Shown here piece after piece: positions 49,986-59,218 of a DNA stretch of 64,000 bases. Position numbers and translations under genes: made by a program. The notes under the pieces were generated by a model. That model ran no database searches. It was not told the DNA's origin and was given only the letters and a program-made list of their open reading frames with translations. Origin of the DNA: Gracilariopsis chorda. Lineage: Eukaryota > Rhodophyta > Florideophyceae > Gracilariales > Gracilariaceae. Position 1 is the stretch's first letter, and each line of letters starts with the position of its first letter. The DNA lies in assembly GCA_003194525.1 (NCBI GenBank), contig NBIV01000131.1, positions 124,001 through 188,000 on the forward strand, given 5' to 3'.

Positions 49986-50811
49986 TGTAGTGCAACGCCC
50001 TCAAGGAGGGATTCTTGGTACTTGAACGCTTTCCCGATATTATCGGTTGTGTAGTGTGTGTATGAACTACGCCCCACTATGGTGGATATGGACACGTGGG
50101 AAACGGTTTTGGGTCAATTGGCGGTTGGCCACAGTAGTGGATGTTGCCACGAAATGTGGAGTATTTTAGTTAATATTATTTATTATTTTCACACCCATTT
50201 CTGGGAAGCTAGTACTTAGTGCGACGGCGCACTGCCGTCGCACCAGTAAACCTTCCCCAACAAGGACCCCAACCTGGGGAATTGGCTCTAGTTGTTGCCG
50301 CTTGCGCGCGTACTATACTCCTCCTTGGAGGGAAACGCCGTAAACCACGGGACATCTAACCCCCTTGCGCATCTAAAGAAGCCCATCCTTGGGAGTATAA
50401 TTGTTCCAATTGCATTGGTGTTTCGCCCTGTATAGGGAGTCCTGTCCACCGGCATTGCCGTATCTGTTCGTCGCTCTCGCGACTCACATCGTCCTCTCTT
50501 CCTCCTCTTGGCCCTTCCTTTTCCCCCTTTTTAGGGTAGCACCTCCCGCTATCCGCGGCCCTCGTGTGCGCATCCGCCCACACACCCCCACTTACGTGGA
50601 AACATACCTCTACTGAGGATCACACCCCGCTCACGCGGATACCGATTCTTCGCCTTCACCTCCCTGCGCGAGTCGCGACAGGTGTCCCTGGTCTTACAAA
50701 CCGGCTTCGCCGTGACACCTCTGGGAGGGCTCTACCCAACTGGGTTCACCTCGTGAGAGGAAGATCCCGAACGTCTTTCGGTGTTTTTCCCGTTTGGGGC
50801 ATTGCACCACA
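49986..50811 (+). repeat. 3' LTR of gypsy C
   Basis: The LTR runs from TGTAGTGCAACG, just after the polypurine tract, to TTGCACCACA. The imperfect inverted ends are typical of LTRs. The AT-rich middle (about 50165-50200) may hold the promoter. Confidence 0.85.
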
Positions 50812-53800
50812 CCATTAAGGTCACGTGTTTCTTCACCAGCTTGGAATGGTTCTGTACCGAGATGAGTCCGGGTTCCTGACAGGTAACCGGAACAACCATT
50901 TGGGTCATCAGAGGTATTTTTACCCGTCCACTAAGCCGTACCTTATTGGAGACTGTACCTCTAGGTTGTGAATGGTCATCTTCACCAATCCACCCTTGGG
51001 GACCTTTGTGGTGACCAATAATGACAATCCGCGGTCCTTCATTGAACAGGACCGTGCGAGACCGTTTGAAGATCGCCTGGACGTGGCAATCGATAAACGT
51101 AGTGCCGAGACTGCACTTCGTGGCCAATTGGTTGACAACGATAAACCGAACGCGGACCTTCAAGGTGTTGACAATTACCATCAGGTCGATGGTTCCATGA
51201 AACGATAACGGACGGTTGTCCGCATCTACCAATTGGTTGTTGAGGATACAAGGCTGTACCCTCTCCAAGCTTGCGCTTGAAAGAATGTTGGCATTCACCA
51301 GATTTGGTCCCAACCGAGTGTCCAGGACGGTTACCGTTGGTACCATGTGGTTTGCAGTAATCCCCAGGTTGACGTTTATCTTATAATTACTGTGCTTTCG
51401 GAAGCATATAGGAACCGATTGTTCTAAAATGCCTTCTTCACCAGTCACCATTGGGTAATAATCCATACGTAAACCACTTGGTTCTGGAGGGCCTTCCAAG
51501 TGTAAACGGTTGTGGGTGGCCTTTACTCCAACCGTTCGCCGTTGTCCGCCTGATGGGTGACATCAGGGGTTTCTGCGACGTCTGTGACCAAATGATCCTT
51601 CTGAGGTGCCGTTGCATGCACCGTGACGGTGGGCCTAGGGACCTTATTGGTAGCATTTCTCCCCGTGTTCGTTACCGGTGGTTTACCCATTGGTCCAAAC
51701 ATCTCCGTATGGTTCGCCTGGCGTACCTTCAACAGAGCGTCCCGAGCTTCGGGTGCTACGTTGGGGCACGTGGTGGCCAAATGGTGCGGGGAGAGTCAGA
51801 ACCAACAAAGGTACTCACCAGTCTTTGAGTCACGAAATACCACTGGGTTGGCCTTCGGTACTGCCGTATATACCTGCGAGTTTGCACTTCGGAACGAAGG
51901 AGTCTCGCTTGGGATGTATGCACCACGTTGGTTATACGGTACGGCCAATACGTTATTGGCCGTGGGGTCTGAAACCACCGTGGGTGCGGAACGTCCTGGG
52001 GATGGGTTCCTCTCCATTATGGTGCTGGACCACTGGGTCGAAGGCGACATCGCGAGACTCCCAAGAGGAGCATTCCCCAAATGGGTGACTTGACCGCCTG
52101 GGGTTTCCACGATGGTTCCCCCTTCCGAACTGGTTGTTTCCTCGACATGATGTACGGACGGTTTCGGTTTCCACTTTATGGTCTTTACGGGTGGGGTGGG
52201 GGTAGTTCTTCTCCCCTCCTGTGCGTTGTCACCAACTCTCTGGGCATACCTCGCAAGGGCATTATAGTCGACCTTACGGTGGTTAGCCAGGTCGTTGCGT
52301 ACTTGAGACCTAGTGGCCTTGACCACGTTATCAGCAAAAATGGACTTTAACCGAGCGGTGGTGAAGACACTCCCACAGCCGGAGCCCGTTGCCCAAAGGG
52401 TTCTAGCAAATTCCAATTTCCCCTGGCCGGGCCTTTGGCTGTGCGCCAATACTTCCCCATAGGCTTCCTGTATTACCTCATTGGTCGCGTAGGTTTCCAA
52501 AAAAGAAGTTAACCATCTGGGGATAATTAGTCAACATCTCCGATTGGTCCTCGTCTACCGCCATGGTGTTCCCCTGCAGACGGCTGTGCAGCAAGTCTGC
52601 GGCTTGACCCTTGAGGTAAAAGTGGAACAAACAAGTGACAGCTCCTTCCAAAAACCCATTCTGGTCACATGCGATCTTGAACCATTGCAGGAAATCAATG
52701 ACCGCAATGGGATCATCGCCTGAAAAGCGCGTTTCACCCATTTGGTAACTAAGCATCTTGTAATGCTTAGTTATCAGCTGAGCAACCACGTTGTTGTACT
52801 CAGGATCCCTGTTCTTTAGCCTATAGATTTGATAGTAAACCGCTTTTGTGAACAGATCATTAAGCGGCTGGAGAACCTCAAGGTCACTGTCGAAGTCTTC
52901 GCCCGACTCTGACGAGTCGTACTGTGTGGTTTTCTGCTTATGGTGTATCTTCCCCTTTCTCCGAGGCGGTTTGTTCCTTCTGGTCATTTTACCTTTTTCG
53001 TAATCCTCGCTCGAGTCCGAGTCGGTGTCCGAGTTTGAAGAATCGGGGTCCGACCGGTGTCCCCTTTTCTTTCTACCCTTAGATGGTCTCTTCTTACCTT
53101 TAGGTCATCGTCGCCGCTCATCCTCCGAGCTCGACGAACCACCATAATCACCACCAGGGTCGCCAGCTCCAGCGCCCTGCCTGGCTCTACCAATTGGTTC
53201 CAGGAGTTAAACAACCTCGGGGCCCTCGTTCGCGCGAGGCTCTGCCCCAGACCGGACTCAGTCGGTATGTGAATCACCAGTTTGGTCATTGGGGAGGTTG
53301 GGGTTTTGGAAAGCAAGGACGTCCAGATACCCATGCGGTTTTCCCAAACTTGGTCTGTTAACAACAGGGCTGGTGTGAGTATCTCTCGTTAACCCCTTGC
53401 GGAGGTCTTCCAAAGACTCTTGCACCATATGGTAGACATACTCCCGAGCTTCGTGCTTGAGGAATTGAAACTCCAAAGCTGGTAACCGGTCGTGTAGTTT
53501 GCGGACTGCACACTCAATCACCGTTTCGGTAATGCTCTCCAACTCCAATTTGGGGATGACCACAGATGATCGGTCACCTTTAGGGTTCACCAATTGGTCG
53601 GATGCAGAGTCGGGCTCCGGCCCCACCGGAGTCCCAATCCTGCCGGCATCGGTAGACTGAGGAGCGGCGACAAGTGCTCTATGTTCCTACTCGGCGGCAT
53701 AGACCAGGTTGGCGTTTCCCCTGAGCAACCGCTCACGGTTATCCGTTGACGGTACCAATAGGTCATTGTATGGCGCCTCACCGGCACCGTGGCTCGACGA

Positions 53801-53945
53801 GCCCATGGAACTTGTGGTACGTCGCTGCATATCCAATAAACCAGTGGGTCACAGCGATTGCTTCCCAGTGGATTCCAAAAACCAAACGGTATTCCAATTT
53901 CGGTTCCTTCTCAAAATTTTTCCTTCAAAACCAAATGGTACTCCA

Positions 53946-53963
53946 CAATTCTAGATCGGGAGA
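53946..53963 (-). other. Primer-binding site of gypsy B
   Basis: On the minus strand this reads TGGTCTCCCGATCTAGAA, identical to that of element A. It lies six bases inside the LTR edge as called, or nearer if the LTR end is placed differently. Confidence 0.7.
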
Positions 53964-53969
53964 CCAAAA

Positions 53970-54486
53970 TGTGGTATACCCGAACAGGGTGAATGACCAA
54001 ATACTTAGTTCGTGTGGACTTCGGCTGTAGGGAGCCCCGGGTGGACTCGACTTAGAAGGGGAAAAGAGGGCTACCGGTAGGGTCTGTGGCCACACCAAAC
54101 ACTAGAGGTGCAAGATATTCGGCTAGTTCTACGTACCAGCGTGGTAGTCGCTAGGTATCGTGACTGGCGGACTAGTAATACCTCATAAGATCTTGGATAA
54201 CCAAAAAGGATGACTGTAAGAACCAGTGGGTATCACAATTATCCAAGACCTGCCTACAGTTTACCTTGAAGGGGGAGGATGTTGACACTCGCGTTAAGGG
54301 TGGGCGAGCTCCACTCCCCGTGGACATGGCACGCTACATCTGCCACGTATGAGGTAGACCCTAGTGGTGCACCTCAGTACTGTAGTTAACAGTTAGGACT
54401 ATTTTTAAAATTAAATTTAAATATTAGGACATACCGCCCTGGTCCAATCACCCACGTGGCACACCGAACTGATATTTTGCACACTA
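53970..54486 (-). repeat. 5' LTR of gypsy B
   Basis: Partner of 33703-34220. It lies next to an exact 18-base primer-binding site, which fixes it as the 5' LTR of a minus-strand element. Confidence 0.85.
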
Positions 54487-55715
54487 CATAGGTTCAAAAG
54501 CCCACTAGACGACAGTAAGCCCGCTTGGTTATCTTGCGCCCCTAGTCGTTCCGTGCTGCGACACCCATTCGGTTAACCAACTTCCTCCCTTCAGTTGAGC
54601 CCTCGCTGCGCTGCCGCTAAAGGTTTTCCAAAATGGAATACCCCGCTAGGACTTGACACCCGATTGTTTGTACCGCAAAAGTATGGGCTTTTTTGACTCT
54701 AATTTTTGTAGGAAGCCATTGACCTCTCTATGTTACCTAAGCAGTCTAGTGAAGACGAAGATTGTCTATCTCCTGCGCTTTACAGTCACTACCGTAAGAT
54801 GGTAGGATATTCGATGTACCTGGCTGTATCATCCAGGCCGAACATAATGTTTGCAGCTGCGATGCTGGCAAGACAGGTTTACTACCCATGCATGAGTCAC
54901 TTGGGTTTAGCAAAGAGAGTATTGAGGTACCTAAAGGGTTCGAATAATCTTAGGTTGTGTTTCCCTTCGGACATATCGACGCAATTGAAAGCATATTGTG
55001 GGGCAGACTGGGCCGGTTGTCGTGAAACGAGGAAATGTACGACTTGATTGTTGATTAAGGTCAACGAAGCACCAATCATATGGACGAAGAAGAAGCAGAC
55101 CATGATTGCATTTTCGTCTGGAGAAGCTGAATATACCACTCTTTCTTACTGCGGTAAAATGTTGGAATGGCTACGTAGGCGCTACTGCAAGATGTGCAAT
55201 GACAAAGTTCTAAGCCACAGTGAACCTAACATGTATGCCATTTCATTGTATTGTCACAGCAAAGCAGCAGCTTCAATTTTGAGTACCCCAAATATTTCAG
55301 AAAGGAAAATACATATTGCATTGAAGTATTATCATGTGAAAGAACTGATTAAGATTGAGTTTGTTAATGTTGCGAAGATAAGAACTGGTCTGCAAACAGC
55401 TGACTTCTTGACAAAGGCTGTAAGATTAGAAACTCCTAACAAGCTACGCTTATTATGTGGTTTTAGATTATAACCTCTTTAAATTGTTCTAACTATTAAT
55501 GTTTGTCTTCTCTTGCTTCTTTTGTTTTGCACAAATTCTGAAGGTTCTGATATTATGAAGTTTTCCTTATGAGATAAGCGTGTTATACCTTTTCCTTCTC
55601 TCACCAATTTTTCGTACAGGGTTTTGTCGTGGTTATGGTTTTTAACGGTATCCACTACGTCTGTTACTTATTTGGTACGCAATACATCGCTCGTTTGCAT
55701 GTTTACGAGGGACGG

Positions 55716-55848
55716 TGAATGACGTGTTGGTAACCGTTCATTCGGACAGCACACAGTGTCCACACGTTGCCGAGCAGCTGGCATAATAAAGTAGCGGCCG
55801 ACGGTTGCACTCCGCTCGACTCTTGAGAGTTAGGCCGCGATCTTTACA
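55716..55848 (+). repeat. 3' LTR of the copia element
   Basis: The 133-bp partner of the left LTR, about 240 bp after the RNase H region as expected for the 3' end of a copia element. It is followed by ATCAT. Confidence 0.75.
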
Positions 55849-55853
55849 ATCAT

Positions 55854-56728
55854 CAGTATACAAAAATGATCTAACTTAGTCTACCTGTTCCTTTGATTCA
55901 GAATGAATCACTGAATTGATCATATCTCTTCGGGAAGCATCTTGTAATTTCGAGTATTTTGTGATTGGGATGATTTTCTGCAGCGCTGAACATCACATTT
56001 TATCATCAACTGTAGAAGAGTATCGTCCGCATACTATGACGACCACTAGAAGATGAATCACACCCGTGTAGTTAAAACGAGTATAGAGCTCACTCCCAGA
56101 GTGAAGCTTCTTCTAGTTCTGGTATCCACAGTGCGTCGGTTCTGGTTCTGATAAAGACGTTAACCAGTGCGATCCCACTTTCACTCACATTGCAACATCA
56201 TTGTTGTCATGTCGTGTATTGTGTACTTCCGTTCATATCATTTATTCAGTAGTAGCTGTCCGTTGTGAAGCATTCCTCACGAGGACGCCGAAACGAACGT
56301 AGACCGCATTGTTCAACCGGTTAATGCGACACCCTTCGGCTTCGGAAGGTCATTAGCTCAGCCTCAAGGGGGATCGAAACCCGGATCGAAACCCGGATCG
56401 AAACCCGGATTTCATTTCTTTCTAGGTATAGGCGATCGAGCGTGGTTCGCACTCCTGGTACTCCGCTTAACAAGAGAGGCTTGAGCTTCTCTCAAACGAC
56501 TCAGATCAACAGATTATAATTTGCTCATAACAAGACCTCTTATCAGTACTCAGTTCATGCATGATTATTCCTTTTATAGTTTAGACAAATTTCATATGTG
56601 TTCTGAAAATGATTCAAACATATGAACACAAGATTGGTATTTTAAGTTCTCTTACAGACATTCAATTATTTATCCAGAACCTCTAATTTCTAAATGTAGA
56701 ACCTCTCCGTTCCCACTAATTGGATAGT
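55854..56728. other. Intergenic region right of the copia element
   Basis: No gene is supported. It contains a 12-bp tandem repeat at 56371-56410 preceded by a tRNA-like motif, and AT-rich DNA leading to the TATA box of the next gene. Confidence 0.4.
56371..56410 (+). repeat. 12-bp tandem repeat GGATCGAAACCC, 3.3 copies
   Basis: Each unit resembles the B box/T-loop of a tRNA gene. A TTAGCTCAG motif like a tRNA A box lies just upstream (about 56352-56360). There is no room for an anticodon arm, so it is not called as a tRNA gene. Confidence 0.6.
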
Positions 56729-56737
56729 GTATATAAA
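56729..56737 (+). promoter_or_regulatory. TATA box of the USP-like gene
   Basis: GTATATAAATT in an AT-rich setting, about 155 bases before ATG 56887. It predicts a start near 56760 and a leader of about 125 bases. Confidence 0.55.
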
Positions 56738-56886
56738 TTGGCTTCAGGCCAAAAATCGTAACTGCGACCGAAGAATTACTTCAAGAATCACAAGCAACTC
56801 AGAAATACGTGTCAAAATTTAACTCAAACGCATCAGAAGCAATTCACAAATTACTAATTGACGCATTACTTCAAAGCAACATCAGT

Positions 56887-58275
56887 ATGTCAACAGCACC
56901 GAAAATGCCGAATCCCGACAGCGAAACTGTGCGCTACCATACCGATTCAGATGATGAAATAATCAATTCATCCTCTACCGATGGTACCGTTGGTACACGT
57001 AGCCAAGATACTTCACATCGAAACTGCCTTCCTATGTTGAGGCCTTTTGGTAAACGTAGTATACCACGCCCTAGGACCAGAGAGATAAACGTATGCTTAT
57101 CTACCGACCACTTCGAGACCCCTTCTATTCGAAGGATCGACGATCCGATAAGGATAAAAGGCTTGGACGAGATTAAGCATGTATGTGAGCCGGGATTTGT
57201 AAACCTTGACAACAACGGTTATGCGAATGCGGCATTGCAGTGTTTACTGCATTGCGAACCATTCGTTACTCGGATTCAAAGGAGCGCAAATCACTCTCGT
57301 GACACACCAAGACACTCTAGTTCTTGTGTTTTTGATCATTTTTCTAAACTAGTTCAACTCTACTTTCAGAAAAACGGCCGGAAGGCCATTAGCCCATCCA
57401 AATTGCTACAAAAGCTCTTTAAAACCTGCAAGCTCCTGATTCCAGGGGAACAACATGATCCCCTCGAGTTTATTCAGATGCTCTTCCGAAGCATGGATAA
57501 AGTGGAGTGTAGTGTATGTGATGGCCGTAGGAAGGGGCAAGAACAATCGTCAACTTATATAGGGTGCGACCTACGCAGTCCCTTTGGTGGTGCCTTAACG
57601 ACCCAAACGGAATGCATCAATTGCAAGTTCACATCAGCCATTGAAGTTCCTTTTTCCCATCTTTCATTGCGAGCATCCGGGGTAACATCAATGCTAGAGT
57701 CTTTGAATGCATTCGTTAGCGAGGGGAGTGGTCGGTCTGAGAAGGCGTACTGTCAGAACTGTGAAGAATTGTCAACAACGTTGTGCAGGTCCTCCATCAG
57801 CAAGCACCCGGAGGTGCTCGTTATACAACTGAATCGCCTTGACGGCGAAACGGCATTTGACGAGTTCATCGAATACCCACTTGTTTTAAATATACGTCCG
57901 TTCATGTCTTGTGGAGGAGTTCCTGTCGAGTACGAGTTGGTTGCTGTTCTATCGCATGATAATTGTAGCCGAAACAGGGGTCAGTACGTGGCGCACGTGA
58001 GGGTATCTGACGGACACTGGTGCCGTAGCCATGATAAAAGCAGGGCCAAGCTTCCGTTCAATTTGGCAACGAAGATCAACGCATATCTACTATTTTACCA
58101 AGAGCGAACACCCCTTCCCGGGTGTAACGACGTTCCTGATGGAGGGATACCTTCGGTAGAAGGTTCTCCAAGTACACCGATTATGCGCGAGAACAAACAA
58201 GGGGCAGAAGCGTTTCATGACTCCGGAAACGAGACATGCGCCAGAGCATGCGTTTCGAGATGCAGCGTATGTTGA
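56887..58275 (+). CDS. Ubiquitin-specific-protease-like protein lacking catalytic Cys and His
   Basis: An intact 462-residue frame from ATG 56887 (it stays open upstream to 56809 without an ATG). Residues 1-100 are a disordered tail with basic patches. The USP fold follows. The Cys box is GFVNLDNNGYANAALQCL (103-120), where the family has NTCY/F, so Gly111 replaces the nucleophile. The QQD box GEQHDPLEF (187-195) is kept. Two CxxC pairs (243-246, 289-292) form the zinc ribbon. In the His box (351-383) the usual GHY is GQY, with Gln366 replacing the catalytic His. The ANAALQCL form resembles the USP36/USP17 group. With both residues lost it cannot be a normal deubiquitinase; it could bind ubiquitin or act as scaffold, a non-catalytic role known for other dead USPs. 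A TATA box supports expression; no intron is seen. Confidence 0.75.
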   Translation: MSTAPKMPNPDSETVRYHTDSDDEIINSSSTDGTVGTRSQDTSHRNCLPMLRPFGKRSIPRPRTREINVCLSTDHFETPSIRRIDDPIRIKGLDEIKHVCEPGFVNLDNNGYANAALQCLLHCEPFVTRIQRSANHSRDTPRHSSSCVFDHFSKLVQLYFQKNGRKAISPSKLLQKLFKTCKLLIPGEQHDPLEFIQMLFRSMDKVECSVCDGRRKGQEQSSTYIGCDLRSPFGGALTTQTECINCKFTSAIEVPFSHLSLRASGVTSMLESLNAFVSEGSGRSEKAYCQNCEELSTTLCRSSISKHPEVLVIQLNRLDGETAFDEFIEYPLVLNIRPFMSCGGVPVEYELVAVLSHDNCSRNRGQYVAHVRVSDGHWCRSHDKSRAKLPFNLATKINAYLLFYQERTPLPGCNDVPDGGIPSVEGSPSTPIMRENKQGAEAFHDSGNETCARACVSRCSVC

Positions 58276-59218
58276 AGTTGGTATCAGAAACTGGTGCTTA
58301 TATGCACCATCCGCTAGCTCATTTACGAGCGTCTCTAACATTGATCGCTGCTTATTTTGTAGTACGTAATGAAAGAAAAGAATTCTATCTAAACGTTACG
58401 GCAAAACATTGTTTAGAGGCACTAGTGTAAATTCTCTATCCGAGGCGTTCAATACATCGGATCAGACGCAGATCAGTGGAGTAACCAAGATGGTTACAAC
58501 GGTACCTCCTAATAAACGGAAGAAGGTGACGTCGCGGCCTCAACATCGGTCCGACAGACGGTATGGAGATCTGTTACGCTCCTCATCTTTATGCCACCAA
58601 ACCATCAGCAACTTGTCTGAATGACGTTAGTTGGGTATTATTGGCTGTCGCAGAGGTTGGGCGGCTGGTTGTGAGGATGAGTTTTGGCTCCAAAAGGCGT
58701 CCTGGTATCCGTTACTGAAGGGAAGGGCTAGAGGTTAATAGAAGGCTACCTGTGGGCGTAATGCCGCTGGGTACGACGGAAGCGAAGGCCAAGGACAGAG
58801 CTGTGCAACGATGTCGTCGTGTACACTGCTACTGTCGTGTACAGCACACACGGGACGGATGACGCTTTTTGCTGCGTTCATTCGACGGAGCGTTGCTTAC
58901 CCTGCAGAGCAGGGCACGCTGGATACTGCAGTGCATGCACTGCATGCTCTACAGCAGCAATCAGATTCTGATAATAAAATACAAGGGTAGATAGATACCG
59001 CAGGCACGTGAGATTGCCGATACGATATCTAGGCTAGTCTAGTAGACCCAGGTCCAAAAACACACCTTTACCTTCACCTCGCCGCGTGTGTCTAGACACT
59101 CACCGCTTTTCCCTCATCTCCCATGTACTAACCATTTCCGAAGCTCCCTTCCGCTTCTTTTCAGTACCGTTGGTAATCTCAATAGCACTTTTGATACCCG
59201 TACCTCATCAACAATACC
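58276..59218. other. Intergenic region with an 18-bp palindrome
   Basis: No supported gene. It holds the perfect palindrome at 58927-58944 and the promoter region of the monooxygenase gene, in which I see no clear TATA box. Confidence 0.4.
58927..58944. repeat. Perfect 18-bp palindrome
   Basis: TGCAGTGCATGCACTGCA is identical to its reverse complement. It is about 275 bases before the monooxygenase start codon and could be a dimeric binding site or chance. Confidence 0.55.

Larger units (their letters stand above)
41369..50811 (+). mobile_element. Young Ty3/gypsy chromovirus C
   Basis: A plus-strand element lying in B between its protease and reverse transcriptase. The 3' LTR is 49986-50811 (826 bp, TGTAGTGC to CACCACA); the left LTR present is the matching 3' portion, 41369-41725. 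The shared LTR parts differ at only about 2%. A primer-binding site follows the left LTR and a polypurine tract (AGGGGGGGG) precedes the right one. Parts: gag with zinc knuckle, protease (DTGAG), reverse transcriptase (YLDD), RNase H, integrase, a long linker and a chromodomain. Long frames are kept, with only about two or three breaks in the pol part. This is the youngest insertion in the composite. Confidence 0.9.
33703..54486 (-). mobile_element. Ty3/gypsy chromovirus B, minus strand, split by element C
   Basis: LTRs of about 518 bp at 33703-34220 (3' LTR) and 53970-54486 (5' LTR) differ by about 9% by eye. Read on the minus strand: primer-binding site (53946-53963), gag (about 53.6-51.8 kb), protease (51.5-50.8 kb), element C insertion (50811-41369), reverse transcriptase with YLDD (about 41.1-40.4 kb), RNase H (40.4-39.8 kb), integrase (about 39.5-38.3 kb) and a short chromodomain-like segment (YRVRWYGW, about 38.05-37.96 kb). 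A 3.7-kb tail then carries frames on the plus strand. I see no clear target duplication. It is broken in many places and similar in age to A. Confidence 0.85.
33331..54718 (+). mobile_element. Probable solo LTR S2, split by gypsy element B
   Basis: Sequence at 33331-33702 plus 54487-54718 (about 600 bp) is flanked by the 6-bp repeat TTGACC (33325-33330 and 54719-54724), and the copia coding region resumes just after the right copy. Its left part has the layout of the neighbouring gypsy LTRs (GTGCCACGTGGG followed by an AT-rich stretch). The ends are not a clean TG...CA, so the exact class is uncertain. Confidence 0.5.
16186..55848 (+). mobile_element. Old Ty1/copia LTR retrotransposon, opened by nested insertions
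   Basis: A copia-type fossil whose own sequence lies in three exposed pieces: 16186-21554, 32713-33330 and 54719-55848. The LTRs (16186-16323 and 55716-55848) start TGAATGA and end ACA. The flanks ATCAC (16181-16185) and ATCAT (55849-55853) look like a 5-bp target duplication with one difference. Parts in order: gag (about 18.9-19.8 kb, with the copia signature KGSADYYAW), protease and pre-integrase (19.9-20.5 kb), integrase core (20.6-21.3 kb), reverse transcriptase (about 21.4-21.55 and 32.7-33.33 kb) and RNase H (54.7-55.5 kb). The protease-integrase-RT order is copia. LTR divergence by eye is about 15%, the highest here. It is clearly broken at many places and old. Confidence 0.85.
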
